The position numbers and the translations under genes are program-made. From Diogma glabrata (taxonomy: Eukaryota; Arthropoda; Insecta; Diptera; Cylindrotomidae): a stretch of 64,000 nucleotides of DNA. The first letter of the stretch is position 1; each line of letters begins with the position of its first letter. Shown here in pieces: positions 11,634-22,944 of this stretch. The notes under the pieces are model-generated. The model saw only the letters and a program-made list of their open reading frames with translations, had not been told where the DNA came from and searched no databases. The stretch lies in the NCBI GenBank assembly GCA_963693315.1, contig OY856188.1:99360915-99424914 (forward strand), given 5' to 3'.

Positions 11634-12318
11634 AACTATTATTATTTATTTAAATTTGCAAAATTTTAATGTTTTCAAATTGTAAATAACTGCATGTCCA
11701 AAGAAAACACAAAACGTCCAGATAACATTATTTTTTCTTAAAAAACTTAAGGTTTCTATTTTTTTTTTTGGTTCTGTTCTGTCATATTTATATACATAAA
11801 ATACTTTTTTTTTTGCTTAAAATCTCAATTCAAATTATCACTAAAACAAATTATGGTTTTGAAATACAAAATACAAATATAAAATTGATATATTTTTAAA
11901 CAATTTATAAATATATTATTAATCACTAATCTCTTTGATTTAAATTTATATACTAATTGATTTAAAAATTATATACTAATTGATCCGATTTAAAACAATT
12001 TGATCGTTTATATATCCGTCTTCCAGATTTTCTGTTTTCTCCTCCATCAAGCAATTTCTCCATCATTTATGAAAAACTTGTATTTTTAATTTACTTGAAC
12101 TTATTTAAATCATAAACAAAAAAATGTTTAATTATACAGTGGTACAAATAAATGCCTACGTTTATTACAATTAATAAAATTATTAGGGAATTTCATCGAA
12201 TTTGGAAACCACTATTTTAGAGCAAAAATTGAAAATAGTCCATCGTTACAAAATAAAACATTGTTGCAAAACGAAAAAAAAATCGTAACGTTATGCGTTT
12301 CGTTTTTATAACATAAGC
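11634..12318. other. AT-rich stretch without a gene
   Basis: Nothing is recognised here beyond A/T runs. A frame at 11429-11635 on the forward strand is the shadow of the THAP remnant. Confidence 0.5.
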
Positions 12319-12922
12319 TAGAAACACAACACGGGCGAAATCGTCCGACGACGACGTTAGTAACATTAGAATACACAGGATACATACATTTCAAACACAA
12401 CTACAGCGATAAACGAAAAAGTTTTTTTCGTCGGAGAAAATTTAGATTCTATTTCTAATTTATCATCGGCGATGATTATTGCCAGATATCAATTTTATTT
12501 TTATTTGGTTGCAAGGGTAATTTTTAATGTTATTGTGACAGTACCGCCAACTGAAAAATATGATTTTCTGATATTTTTCGCGTTTCTGAGGTTGTAATCG
12601 TTTTGAGTTGTCAACTTAATTTTTCAGTTTATGTTCAAAGTTCGGTTTTATTCACTTATATATTTTCGTAATTTGTATTTTGTATTTTATTTTTAAAATT
12701 AGTTATTAGTAGAAAAATTATTATTATTTATTTATTAGTAAAAATTAGTTATTTTTAAAATTGAAATTTGTGAAATTCATTTTGACAAAGAACAAAGTAT
12801 TTTAGTTTATGCAATTTTATTTTTGACAGCTTTTCACGCTGACGCCTTTGTTGTGGTTACAACAGCGAAATTGTAGACGTTTTTTTTAATCGTCCGACGT
12901 TATCGTCCGTGTTGTGTTTCTA
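12319..12922. mobile_element. 604-bp TA-flanked MITE
   Basis: The ends are inverted copies: TAGAAACACAACACGGGCGA on the left and TCGTCCGTGTTGTGTTTCTA on the right, with subterminal CGTCCGACG motifs on both sides. The outermost TA on each side fits a TA target duplication, as for Tc1/mariner-related MITEs. There is no coding capacity. Some internal stretches, such as 12470-12560, are less AT-rich. Confidence 0.8.
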
Positions 12923-12989
12923 TCTATAATGTTTATTTTTCGGTACGTTATTTATTACGACGAGACCGACGTAATAAACAACCTTAAAA

Positions 12990-13085
12990 AAATCAGCTGC
13001 CATGGTAATTATGTCGCTGTTGCGAATGACCGTGGTGAATATTCAAAGCTGATTAGCCTGGCAACGCTCCTACATGGAGCATGAA
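12990..13085 (+). repeat. Dispersed repeat, inverse copy at 38755-38840
   Basis: The segment containing GCGAATGACCGTGGTGAATA and GGAGCATGAACGCC is matched as its reverse complement at 38755-38840. It is a non-coding repeat directly upstream of a family-B copy. Confidence 0.75.
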
Positions 13086-13099
13086 CGCCGATTGAAAAA

Positions 13100-14268
13100 A
13101 AAGAAAAGATGATACAATTAGCAAACTCTCAAAAACCCCTCCATTTAGCGTTTCGAGAAATATTACACAGTCATGTAATATTACACAGTCACAAATTCAT
13201 ATTTCTTTCGAAATTCCAAAAATATTGTAAAAATTAAATAAAATCAAACTTTTTCCAAAATTCTAAAAATATTCCGAAAATTATTAAAAAGTCAAAGATT
13301 AAACTTTTTTCAAAAATTATGAAAATATTGCAGAAGTTATGTCAAAATCAAAAATTGAAACTTTTTTCAAAATTCCAAAATTATTCCAAAAATTAGAATA
13401 AAATCAAATATTTAATTATTTCTAAATTCTAGTAATATTCCAAAAATTCTTAAAAATTCAAAAATTCAAACTTTTTCCAAAATTCTAAAAATATTCCAAA
13501 AATTCTTACAAAATCAAAGATTGAAACTTTTTTCAAAATTCCAAAAATATTTCAAAAACTATAACAAATTCAAAAATTTCCATGTCACATTTACGTCATA
13601 CAAAGTACAAAAAGCTAAATTTTTTTCCAAAAAATTGGCTAAAAAAGTAAATGAAAATAATTTTTTTGGCATACTTGACAATATTTTTTTGACAAACTTA
13701 TAATGTAATAATAATTGTTGTAACTTATAATGTAATAATAATAAAATTTCATGTCATACAAATAATTAATTTTAATTTTTCCAAAAAGTTGGGTAAAAAA
13801 ATAAATCAAAATCTTTCTTTTGATACACTTGACAACATTTTTTTGACAAACTTATAATGCAATAATCTAGTTTTTGGTCTCACGTACCCAACCATCAAGA
13901 TTTCTTCAAGTTCAATGTTTCTATTCGTAATGACTTAAAATGAACGTTTTTTATGCAAAAAATATGCAAATTTCCTTGTTTTGACACACTTGACGATTTT
14001 TTTGACACACTTCCTGTACAGTTATCGAACACGTCGTCCTTCCCATTGAGTGAACCTATTTTTAGAAAAAAAATTTGAAATCCGTCCAGCCGTTTTCTAG
14101 ATTCCGTCGGTTGTGACGGCCGGCCGGAAGACAGACATACATTTTCTTTGTTGCTTTTTTAGAATCAGTAGCCAGTAGGTCCTAAAACGTCGAGAAATGC
14201 CAAAAAAAAGTGGGGGTAAGAATTTCACTTTTGGCGCATGAATGCAATACTTAGGTTGTTTCAAAACC
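13100..14268 (+). repeat. Family B repeat, copy 1 (5'-truncated)
   Basis: Family B has a fixed layout. A conserved TTAGCGTTTCGAGAAA block comes first. Next is an array of roughly 55-70-bp units built from AAAATTCTAAAAATATTCCAAAAATT. Then come larger units containing TTTTGACACACTTGACAACA and CAAACTTATAATGCAATAAT. The 3' part carries a GACGGCCGGCC block, CAGACATACATTTT and GGTCCTAAAACGTCGAGAAA, and the end reads AAAACCGAAGTAAT. This copy has its 3' end at about 14268 and lacks the 5' part seen at 55207 and 52407. It has no coding capacity; open frames inside it are low-complexity. Confidence 0.8.
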
Positions 14269-14805
14269 GAAGTAATATCCCATAGGTGACGGTAGATGCC
14301 GATTGGTTTGTTTTTCTTGAAAAAATTTCAATTGTAAATTTCAGATTCAAACCGATAGGAATCTGATGGCGGAAAAATACGATAGGTTACGATTGGTTTT
14401 ACATATGGAATGTACTATAGAAAACGTTTAAAAACTTGTTTAGTTTCACCAAAAAATTTCAATATCAAAAACTTCAGATTCAGAACGATTAACAACGATA
14501 GAAATTCTATCGTAAAAAACCCATTGAAACCAAATCTGAAATATCCCATAGGTTACGGTAAACTACGATTGGTTTGTTTTTCTTGAAAAAAATTCATTAA
14601 ATTTCAGATTCAAGCCGATAGAAATCTGAAGGCGGAAAAATACGATAGGTTACGGTTGGTGAATGGTGCTACATATGGAATGTACGATAAAAAACTATTC
14701 AAAACTTGTTCAGTCTGACCAAAAAATTTCAAGCGTGATCTTCAGATTTAAAACGATTAACTACGATAGAAATTCCATCGTAAAAAAACCATTGAAACCG
14801 AAAAG
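14269..14805 (+). repeat. Repeat D, two tandem copies of about 270 bp
   Basis: Two direct copies start with ATCCCATAGG(T)GACGG-like sequence near 14269 and 14541. Each contains GATTGGTTTGTTTTTCTTGA, AAAATACGATAGGTTACG and a short self-complementary GATAGAAATTCTATCGT-like motif near its end. They sit between the 3' end of one family-B copy and the start of the next. A partial third copy follows the next B copy. Confidence 0.8.
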
Positions 14806-14807
14806 TA

Positions 14808-16347
14808 AAAATATAGTTTTCGGCAAAAAACTTTTATGAGGACATGGTTTTTAGTTTTGGGCAGCGATGTATATCAAACATAACTCTTTGTTATTTTTAT
14901 CTCTGTTTAAAAATTTATTACAAAACTAACACGAAACATCAATACGTTGCCGGAAAATTATAATCAAAATTCCAAAAATATTATTAAATTAAATAAAACC
15001 AAACATTTTCAAAATTCCAAAAATATTCCAAAAATTATAATAAAATCAAATATTTAAATTTTTTCTAAATTCCAATAATATTCCAAAAATTCTTAAAAAT
15101 TCAAACTTTTTCCAAAATTCTAAAAATATTGCAAAAATTATTACAAAATCAAAAATTGAAAATTTTTTCAAAATTCCAAAAATTATAATAAACTCAAAAA
15201 TTTAAAATTTTCCAAAATTCTAAAAATATTCCAAAAATTCTTACAAAATCAAAAATAAAAACTTTTGCCGAAATTCTAAAAATATTGCAAAAATTATTAC
15301 AAAATCAAAAATACAAACTTTTTCAAAATTTCAAAAATATTTCAAAAACTATAACAAATTCAAAAATTTCCATGTCCAATTTCATTTTAAATTACATTTA
15401 TGTCATAAAAACAGCTACATTTTTTTTCCAAAAAATTGGCTAAAAAAATAAATGAAATCATTTTTTGACACACTTGACATTATTTTTTGACAAACTTATA
15501 ATGCCATAATTCTCTATAATAATAATAAAATATCATGTCACAAACTATTAATTTTATTTTTTTGTAAAAAAATTGGGTAAAAAATAAATAAAAACCTTTC
15601 TTTTGACACACTTGACAACATTTTTTGATAAACTTATAATGCCATAATTCTCAATAATAATAATTAAATTTCATTTCAAAGAAACAATTTTATTTTTTTC
15701 CAAAAAAAAAGGGTACAAAACTAATTAAAAATCTTTTGACACACTTGACAACATTTTTTTGACAAACTTATAATGCCATAATTCTCAATAATAATAAATA
15801 ATAAAACTTTATTTCAAACAAACAATTAATTTTATTTTTTTTCCAAAAAAATAGGTAAAAAATAAATAAAAATCTTTTTTTTGACACCTTGACAACATTT
15901 TTTTGACAAACTTATAATGCAATAATCTAGATTTTGGTCTCACATACCAATCCCGACCATCAAGATTTCTCCAAATTTAATGTTCCTACTCGTAATCACT
16001 TAAAATGAACGTTATTTAAGCAAAAAATATGCAAATTTCCTTGTTTTGACACCTTTTCGATTTTTTTGACACACTTCCGGTACAGTTATCGAACACATCG
16101 TCCTTTCGGCTCTTCCTATTAAGTAAACCTATTTTTAGAAAAAAAAATTTTTCAAATCCGTCCAGCGGTTTTCTAGATTTCGTCAGTTGTGACGGCCGGC
16201 CGGCCGGCAGACAGACATACATTTTTTTTTCGCTTTTTTAGAATCAGGAGGTCCTAAAACGTCGAGAAATGCCAAAAAAGTGAGGGTAAGAATTTCACTT
16301 TGAGCTCATGAATGTAATACTTAGGTCTTTCAGACCGAAGTAAAATC
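14808..16347 (+). repeat. Family B repeat, copy 2
   Basis: This copy begins within the 5' part of the family (TATAGTTTTCGGCAAAAAAC at 14811, then GGGCAGCGATGTATATCAAA). It runs through both tandem-unit zones: the CCAAAAATT array at about 14960-15370 and the TTGACACACTTGACAACA units at about 15390-15910. It ends at ACCGAAGTAAAAT near 16347. With copy 1 and the D units it makes a B-D-D-B-D tandem arrangement. Confidence 0.8.
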
Positions 16348-16480
16348 CTATAGATAACGATAGATTACGATTGGAAGATTTCTCTTGAAAACATCTCAAT
16401 CGTAAATTTCAGATTCAGCCCGATAGAAATCTAATGACGAAAAATACGATAAGTTACGATTGGTGCTATATATATATAGA
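16348..16480 (+). repeat. Repeat D, partial third copy
   Basis: It begins CCTATAGATAACGATAGATT and includes GATACGATAAGTTACGATTGG-like sequence. It matches the first half of the D units at 14269-14805 and is cut off near 16480. Confidence 0.65.
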
Positions 16481-16504
16481 AAGCTATTCGTTTTCTATCG
16501 ATTT

Positions 16505-16884
16505 CTTTCGATTTTTTTATACGGGTGTCCATCGATTCAACATACAATTTGTTCTGTTTGTCAACTATACTTTGCATCGATGACTATGCTCCGCAGCCAT
16601 TCAGTTCAACATAAAATAGTAGAACATCCCACCAAGCGTGTAAGACCAACAAGAACAGCAGTAGCAGACAACGAGAATTAATGGCAATAATTCCCGAGTA
16701 AGAGAACAGTGAAAGTGTAGATTGGGTACGATGAGGCTGAGTTAGACTTAAATGGAATATTGCGCCGTCTGGTATAAAATCTAATGAGCAAAATTTCTCA
16801 GTTATATCAATAGAAGAACATTTTCGCTACCATAGGAGGAAGAAAGCTAAACCACTCCTCAAGATCAAATTGGATGAGTTATTT
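16505..16884 (+). pseudogene. C2H2 zinc-finger fragment, probable transposon C-terminus
   Basis: The frame around 16544-16681 reads one C2H2 finger, CSVCQLYFASMTMLRSHSVQH (spacing CX2C-X12-HX4H), followed by a basic stretch and a stop. A frame-shifted continuation (for example SVISIEEH near 16800 and LLKIKLDELFNIMN up to a stop near 16900) looks like the tail of the same protein. It probably belongs to the ruined element whose right end is at 17385-17515. The family is not identified. Confidence 0.45.
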
Positions 16885-17384
16885 AATATAATGAATTAAT
16901 TATCTCTTGAATTTTTTTGTTTATTCCAATATTATTTTGGCAAGATTACTTTAACTTAACCGCGAATGGATTTTTTTTTTATTATTTGTATCGTAAATTA
17001 AGAAAATGTAGTAAAAGGGACAGTTTTGATCGTTTTTCTTATAAGCACATAGGAAATAAAGCTTAAATTAAAATAATAGAAAAAATTTTTGTGAAAACAG
17101 TGCAATTTTGTATGGATTTTGGTTTTTTCAAAGGCATTTCTTGGCCCCCTTGGTTGATATACAACTCGTTTTGGTTTTATTCGCTTCAGTGAGTGTTTCT
17201 ATATCAAATAAAAAAAAATTCTTGGCGCCTAAGTAAAAGTAATATCCCCATTATTTTAATTTATTATTTAGTATTATTTATCAAAATTAATCATGCACTA
17301 TTTTAATTGTTTATATTATGTAAATACAATAAAACATAACATAAATAAATATGCTTATTAAAAATTATAAATGATTGATATTTT
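16885..17384. other. AT-rich stretch without a gene
   Basis: No gene or repeat recognised. It precedes the right terminus of the large element and may be its 3' non-coding part. Confidence 0.4.
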
Positions 17385-17515
17385 ATTTGAGGAGAGGGGG
17401 GTCATAAATTTGTGACATCATTTAATAGAGGGGGATAAGGCTTGTGTGACGAAATGTGACCATTTAAAATATCCGGAAAAATGCGTGACATCACAATTAT
17501 AATAATCAGGCCCAT
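17385..17515. mobile_element. Right terminus of a large ruined DNA transposon
   Basis: Read on the reverse strand, this segment starts at GGGCCTG, continues to GTGATGTCACGCATTTTT, and goes on through a GTCACA/TGTGAC-rich stretch with G runs. It resembles 9504-9625 in order and composition. If they are a pair, the original element plus later insertions spans about 8 kb. Pairing is supported only by this similarity. Confidence 0.55.
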
Positions 17516-17538
17516 AGATAAAAATAAAAGTTTCTCAC

Positions 17539-17936
17539 TAAGGGCGCTTTCCAATCGAGTGAATTACTGAATGATTTATACTTAAACTGAATTGTATTTG
17601 GGAATTTGCATGTTCCAATGGTAATATTCAGTTTCCATTGAGCGTAAACTGAGCTACTACAGAACTGAATTGAATTTAATATTAAGTGAAGGAAAGAATA
17701 GGCTCATCAGTTCAACATATTCATATTTTTTGATTTACGGTTTGTGGTCAAACGTTAAAAATAAATCGGAACATATTTATTTGTGTCTAAATTTTCGATT
17801 TTGGTTATGTATTTTTTAAATGTCAAAAAAATGCAGTTTTTTGTTGTTTTGGCTCTATTTTTGATGATTTACTGAATACTAGACCAATTCAGTTTAAGTG
17901 AATCATTCAGTAATTCACTCGATTGGAAAGCGCCTA
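17539..17936. mobile_element. MITE with TIRs of about 50 bp
   Basis: The left end runs AGGGCGCTTTCCAATCGAGT then GAATTACTGAATGATT. The right end is the inverse, ending GATTGGAAAGCGCC. TA flanks both ends. The interior also pairs AACTGAATTG motifs. A truncated second copy of the right half lies at 22945-23092. Confidence 0.88.
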
Positions 17937-17949
17937 TGGTAAGAAAATT

Positions 17950-18418
17950 TAGGCCCTGTGTCAATACAACTAAATCTAAAACTAAATTTTCTTGCCATAT
18001 GGTAGAAAAAAAAATTAGACTATGTTGAATTTATTGCCAAATTTTGCTGTGTCAATGGCTAAATCTAAATTGTGACATATCGAAATAATTGTCTTTGCTT
18101 TTAATAACATGTCTTTGAAATTAAAATGAACAAATTAAATAAAATGTATTTTCCAATATATTCCAATATATTTGTTCCATTTATTCAAAACAATAAACTA
18201 ATTTACAATAAAGTAAACAAAATAAAATCATTTTTGTTTTTTTTCTATTTTAGATTCCCTTGTCAAAATTTATACTAGGTCTAGGGCAGGCTAATTTTTT
18301 AATTATTTTTGTGGTGAATGTAAACGTCAAAAATTAGTTTTAGACTTCAAAAAATTAGATTTAGCTGTATTGACACACGGCTTTAGTTTTAGATTTAGTT
18401 GTATTGACACATGGCCTA
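17950..18418. mobile_element. MITE with TIRs of about 35 bp, adjacent to the previous one
   Basis: The left end TAGGCCCTGTGTCAATACAA plus CTAAATCTAAAACTAAA is mirrored on the right, ending TTGTATTGACACATGGCCTA. Part of the right TIR (TTAGCTGTATTGACACACGG) is repeated just inside. TA flanks fit a TA target duplication. No coding capacity. Confidence 0.85.
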
Positions 18419-18584
18419 AATTCTCAAATTATGAAGCTCCGCTAATCTGCTTGAAATCTGAGTTATGAACTATCGGATTAAGGTGTAATTGACGTTAAAT
18501 GATTATTATATGCTTTTGTTAAAACGCAACGTTACCTTTTCGAAATATTCAGAAATTTTGTTTGACTTTTGGGCTACGGTTCGA

Positions 18585-18660
18585 TATATGGTATCCGCCC
18601 CCTGGGGATGGAGGTGGGTTCGTTGGAAAGCTTAGGGGGTGGAGGTTATATATATAGGCC
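18585..18660 (+). repeat. Left arm of an inverted repeat flanking the LINE
   Basis: GGTATCCGCCCC, GGTGGGTTCGTT, AAGCTTAGG and TATATATA followed by GGCCGGAGG appear in order. The same series is found as reverse complement at 21833-21935. The arms enclose the LINE at 18971-21838. Confidence 0.8.
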
Positions 18661-18970
18661 GGAGGAGTGGGGTTTAGGTTCTTTGAAATGAAATATTTTA
18701 TATAATAAAATATAAATTCCCCCCGCGCCTATCCCTTCATCCACCTAATGTAACCTAACCTAACCTATTTATAACAACCTCATTAACAAGCAATTAAATA
18801 CACATTTTCTTTTCAACATTCTTTCTTTTATAAAATCATTTCTTCATTTGGTGTCAATTCTTTAAATGGATACACTTTGCGGACCGCTTTAATGAGTGCT
18901 TTACAAAAGTCAAATTGTTAAAATTTTGAAATTCTTTTTAGATTTTAGAACAATTCTGGTAATATTCTGT

Positions 18971-21838
18971 TTTTTTTTTTTTATTCAATGTTAGGCATGT
19001 TTAGTGTTAACCAATATAGATCAACGTCTCTGAATATCCGAAGATACCATGCTAACTAGGGAACTAGGGTTCGAAAGTATTATTCAATTTTCTTTCAGGA
19101 ATTTATTAACGTTGATCTTAAAGTTTTGAGGATTAAAATTATCAGGAAAGACCCACGCCGGTAAGGCATTCCAGAGATGAGAAACTCAGTTAAAAAAATT
19201 GCGTTGAAAAGCGACAGTTCTACACCTTGTCACTTGAACCGTAAAAGGATGGGCTGCTATTGATGCTCTGGTGAAACGCGCGAAGTTTGCTGGTTCAGGC
19301 AAAATCGATTTGATCTCCGTAGACGCCCGTTCGTCCATAATATACTTGTAAAATACCGTCAAATCAGCGATGTCTCTTCTATGTTGCAAGGAATCAAGCT
19401 CGTTAGTAAGAGTCGAGTTGCCGATCAATTTAACAGCTCTCCGTTGTATAGAATCAAGACATTTTAAGCTACTTATGTAGGCTCCACCCCATATGTGAGA
19501 GCAATACTCCATGCAGGGACGAATAAATGATTTATATATTAAAAGAAGCTGCTCGCTATTAAAAACCTTACGACAACGACCCAAGAATCCTAATTTTTGA
19601 ACAGCGTTCTTAGCTAGGTTAAAAATATGAGAATTCCATTTCATATTATTTTCAATCTCAACTCCTAGAAGCTTAATAGATTCTTTCTCTTGAAGATCAT
19701 TTGAATCAAACTTTAATAAAAACGGATTAGGTGTTGATAACCTAGAAAAATGACAAACTTGAGTTTTACTTGTGTTGAATTCAACACTGTTAGCAACTCC
19801 CCAATCTAAGATGGTTTTTAAATCAATATTTAATGACTCTATCAAGTTTGATCTAGCGACATTAAGATTTGATGGTGCATACAAATTTGGCATTTCATGT
19901 GACGCATGAAGTGTGCTATCATCAGCAAAACTATGGATGGGATTAACTGTTGCATCTAGCAAGTCATTAATTTAGAGAAGAAAAAGAGTAGGTGATAAAG
20001 CGGAACCTTGAGGAACACCAGCATTAGTTGAAAAGATATTCGATGAAACACCATCAACATTGACCCGAAATTTGCGCTCGGAAATAAAGCTTTGTAACCA
20101 AGAAACAAGTTGTTCATCTAAGCCGTAGCATCTCAATTTGCAAATAAGATTATTGTGCCATACTTTATCAAATGCTTTGGTAATATCAAGAGCAACGCCA
20201 AAAGTCTCACCATGGTTTTCAAGCGACTTGTTCCAGATATGCGTGACATAAGAAAGTAAATCTCCCGTCGCTCTTCCTTTACGGAGTCCGTATTGTCTTT
20301 CTTTAAGTAATTTTGACGACTCTAAGAAGCTCATTATATTAAAATTAACATATTTCTCAAATACTTTAGAAACAACCGACAAAATTGATATAGGTCTATA
20401 GTTTCTTGGGTCCGTTTTAGCACCTTTCTTTGGAACTGGTTGTACACTAGCCATTTTCCATATATCAGGAAAAATTCCTTTCTTATATGACAGATAGAAA
20501 ATTTTAGTTAGGATTGGTGCTAACTCCTTAGCAAAAGTTTTAAGGATAATTGGAGGAATACTATCAGGTCCAGATGCCTTATTAGTATTGATTTGTAAGA
20601 GCATTTTCCGAATGACATTTTTACGAAAAATTATCCGCCCTATTTTGCTAGAAATTCTAGGAATTGGTCTAGGTAGGAAATTGGGTTCTACTAATGTAGA
20701 ATTTAACGAGAAACAGTTACCCAATAAATTAGCTTTTTCTTTAGGGTCAATAACAGGCATATCGTTATCAATAAGAGGAGGTATAGAAGACTTACAAAAA
20801 TTTCCTTGAACAGCCTTGACGGCTTTATAAAAATTTCGTGAACCAGTAGGGTGCTCAGCAAATTTATTAGCTTTTTTCCTAATAAATAGATGTTTCTCTG
20901 CATCTATTAATTTTCTACATAAATTTCTTTCTATTCGGTATAATCTGAGGTTTTCATCAGATTTGTTTTGAATAAACTTTTGAAAAGCCTTTTTTTTAAT
21001 TTTAATTGCTTTTTTACATTTACTTGAAAACCATCGATCAACCTTCGGAACAATCAAACTATTTGGAATAAACCTGCGCATACCCATGTGTATTATTTCT
21101 GAAACATTGGAAGCAACGATGTTTGGATATTGGCTGAAAAGACAGTTGCGTTTCCAGGGAAACCATTTAAAAAAATCTCTAAGTCCCTGCCAATTTGCAG
21201 CTTTATAATCCCAAACAAGACGAGGATTAGCTTTAAACTGTTTAGGTACTTGTATATTTAAATGTGTGGAGATCAAATTATGATCTGATCCACCCAAAGG
21301 CTCTGATACTTTAAATTGAACCAACGAAGGTTCATTTATCAAAAACAAATCGAGCAAGTTACCACTTTGGCCAGGAATATCAGTAACCCTGGTAGGCTGA
21401 TCTATTATCTGAGTGAAATTATGATAAAGAGCAAAAAGTTCAGCTTCTTTACCTAATTCATCAGTTTTAGAGCTGTGTGTAAGCCATTCTTTATTATGAA
21501 CATTGAAATCACCAAGAATTATAATTTTAGCGTTAGGATATATAGTCAACCTATCTATCTTTTCAGATAGGTCATGAAATAAATTTATGTTCTCCGGTGA
21601 GTTGGGCGAGCGATACAATCCAAAGACAAACAGAGTTTGATTAGAGCAGAAACCATATTGTGAAATTTTGAATTTAATTCAAAATTATTTATTCTCACAT
21701 ATGGTACAGAATTTCTAATGAACGCACAAACACCATGCTTAAAGTAGAATGAAGATTCAAGCTCATAGTTAGGACAAACATATTTAGTTTTGTCCAACGA
21801 TACAGCTCTCGCGCTGATAATCGTTTCCGTTAAAAAAA
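18971..21838 (-). mobile_element. Non-LTR retrotransposon (CR1/jockey-like group), 5'-truncated
   Basis: The reverse strand encodes endonuclease then reverse transcriptase. The endonuclease carries LYRSPNSPENINLF, IIILGDFNVHNKEW and GGSDHNLIS. The RT carries NYRPISILSVVSKVFEK, ALDITKAFDKVW, NAGVPQGSALSPTLFLL and the catalytic FADDSTLH. A C-terminal region with WNALPAWVFP follows, ending at 19084. The 3' end is an AATAAA merging into an A-run at 18971. Defects are few: a frameshift near 21620, a TAA at 19969-19971 where tyrosine is expected (LL-INDLL), and a TGA at 19186-19188. The N-terminal endonuclease residues are missing. No RNase H domain was seen. It looks like a recent insertion, and a decayed relative lies at 31038-32838. 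Confidence 0.92.
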
Positions 21839-21935
21839 GACCCCTCCGGCCTAAGGCACCTACATATATATAACCCCCACCACCTAAGCTTTAAAACGAA
21901 CCCACCCCCACACCCAGGGGCGGATACCATATAAC
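21833..21935 (-). repeat. Right arm of the inverted repeat flanking the LINE
   Basis: This is the reverse complement of 18585-18660, reading outward as GGCGGATACC near 21920. It also has CCTCCGGCC directly at the LINE's 5' junction. Confidence 0.8.
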
Positions 21936-22042
21936 GAACTTGTGCCTATTTTTTCTTCGTTTTTCATAGTTCATAAACATAATTTTTCAGATAAATTCAT
22001 AATTATTTACCTAATTTTCATAGAAAATTGGGCATTATCCTA

Positions 22043-22648
22043 GTTTATCCCTCCAAATAGATTTGCGTTTTTTTTCAGATAAATAGAAAGATTAGGTCCT
22101 CTGCATCCTAATTATGAAAAAAAAAATTTGCGGAAATGAGGGAGTCAAAAGTTATAAAGGATCAAACTTTCAATTTTACCTTGGTCCCCCCTTTGGTTTT
22201 TTAAACTTTGAATTGATTTTTTAGATTTTTTTTTGACTCAATTTTGCGATCTTACACAATTTCGATCAGAGATAGCACCGAACCCCCCCTCAACGCGCCC
22301 CCCCACGCGCCCCCCACCCCACGCGCCCCCCTCGCGCGTCCGCGGCGCAGGGGACGCGGAAAACGCGGGGGAGGACGTGGGGGGGGGGACTCGCGACGCG
22401 TGGGGGGGTCGGTGCTATCTCTGATCGAAATTGTGTAAGATCGCAGAATTGAGTCAAAAAAAAATTTAAAAATTGAATTCAAAGTCTAAAAAACCAAAGG
22501 GGGGACCAAGGTAAAATTGAAAGTTTGATCCTTTATAACTTTTGACCCCCTCATTTCCGCAAATTTTTTTTTTCATAATTAGGATGCAGAGGACCTAATC
22601 TTTCTATTTATCTGAAAAAAAACGCAAATCTATTTGGGGGGATAAACA
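22043..22648. mobile_element. Foldback element of family E with a GC-rich centre
   Basis: Two 237-bp arms (22043-22279 and 22412-22648) are nearly exact inverse copies. Landmarks are GTTTATCC...CCAAATAGATTTGCG, GGTCCTCTGCATCCTAATTA, CAAAAGTTATAAAGGATCAA and GCGATCTTACACAATTTCGA. The 132-bp centre (22280-22411) is mostly C/G, C-runs on the left and G-runs on the right, and is itself largely self-complementary and rich in CG dinucleotides. Overlapping open frames across it are by-products of this composition. Confidence 0.9.
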
Positions 22649-22665
22649 AAAAGAAACTAAAAAAA

Positions 22666-22862
22666 ACCAAAGGGGGGACCAAGGTAAAATTAAAAGTTTG
22701 ATCCCTTATAACTTTTGACCCCCTCATTTCCGCAAATTTTTTTTTTCATATTTAGGATGCAGAGGACCTAATCTTCCTATTTATCTGAAAAAAAAAATGC
22801 AAATCTATTTGGAGGGATAAAGTAGGATTGTACCCTATTATTTTCTATGAAAAATTATTATT
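22666..22862 (+). repeat. Tandem extra arm of family E
   Basis: A third, direct copy of the right arm follows immediately: AACCAAAGGGGGGACCAAGG, then TAACTTTTGACCCCCTCATT, GGATGCAGAGGACCTAATCT and GGATAAAGTAGGATTGTACC. Differences from the right arm are small. Confidence 0.88.
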
Positions 22863-22944
22863 GTCTATGACTTTTCGTTGCATAGCTTTTTATTGAATTT
22901 TTTTGAATTTTTCATATATTTTCATAGATTTTTTTCGTCAGGGT

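Noticed and set aside
18751..18766. Telomere-like TAACC repeats
   Set aside because: Only three units, and they are internal; chance or a repeat edge is enough.
22233..22482. Three overlapping Pro/Arg/Gly-rich open frames
   Set aside because: They arise from the GC-rich palindromic core of a foldback and mirror each other on both strands.
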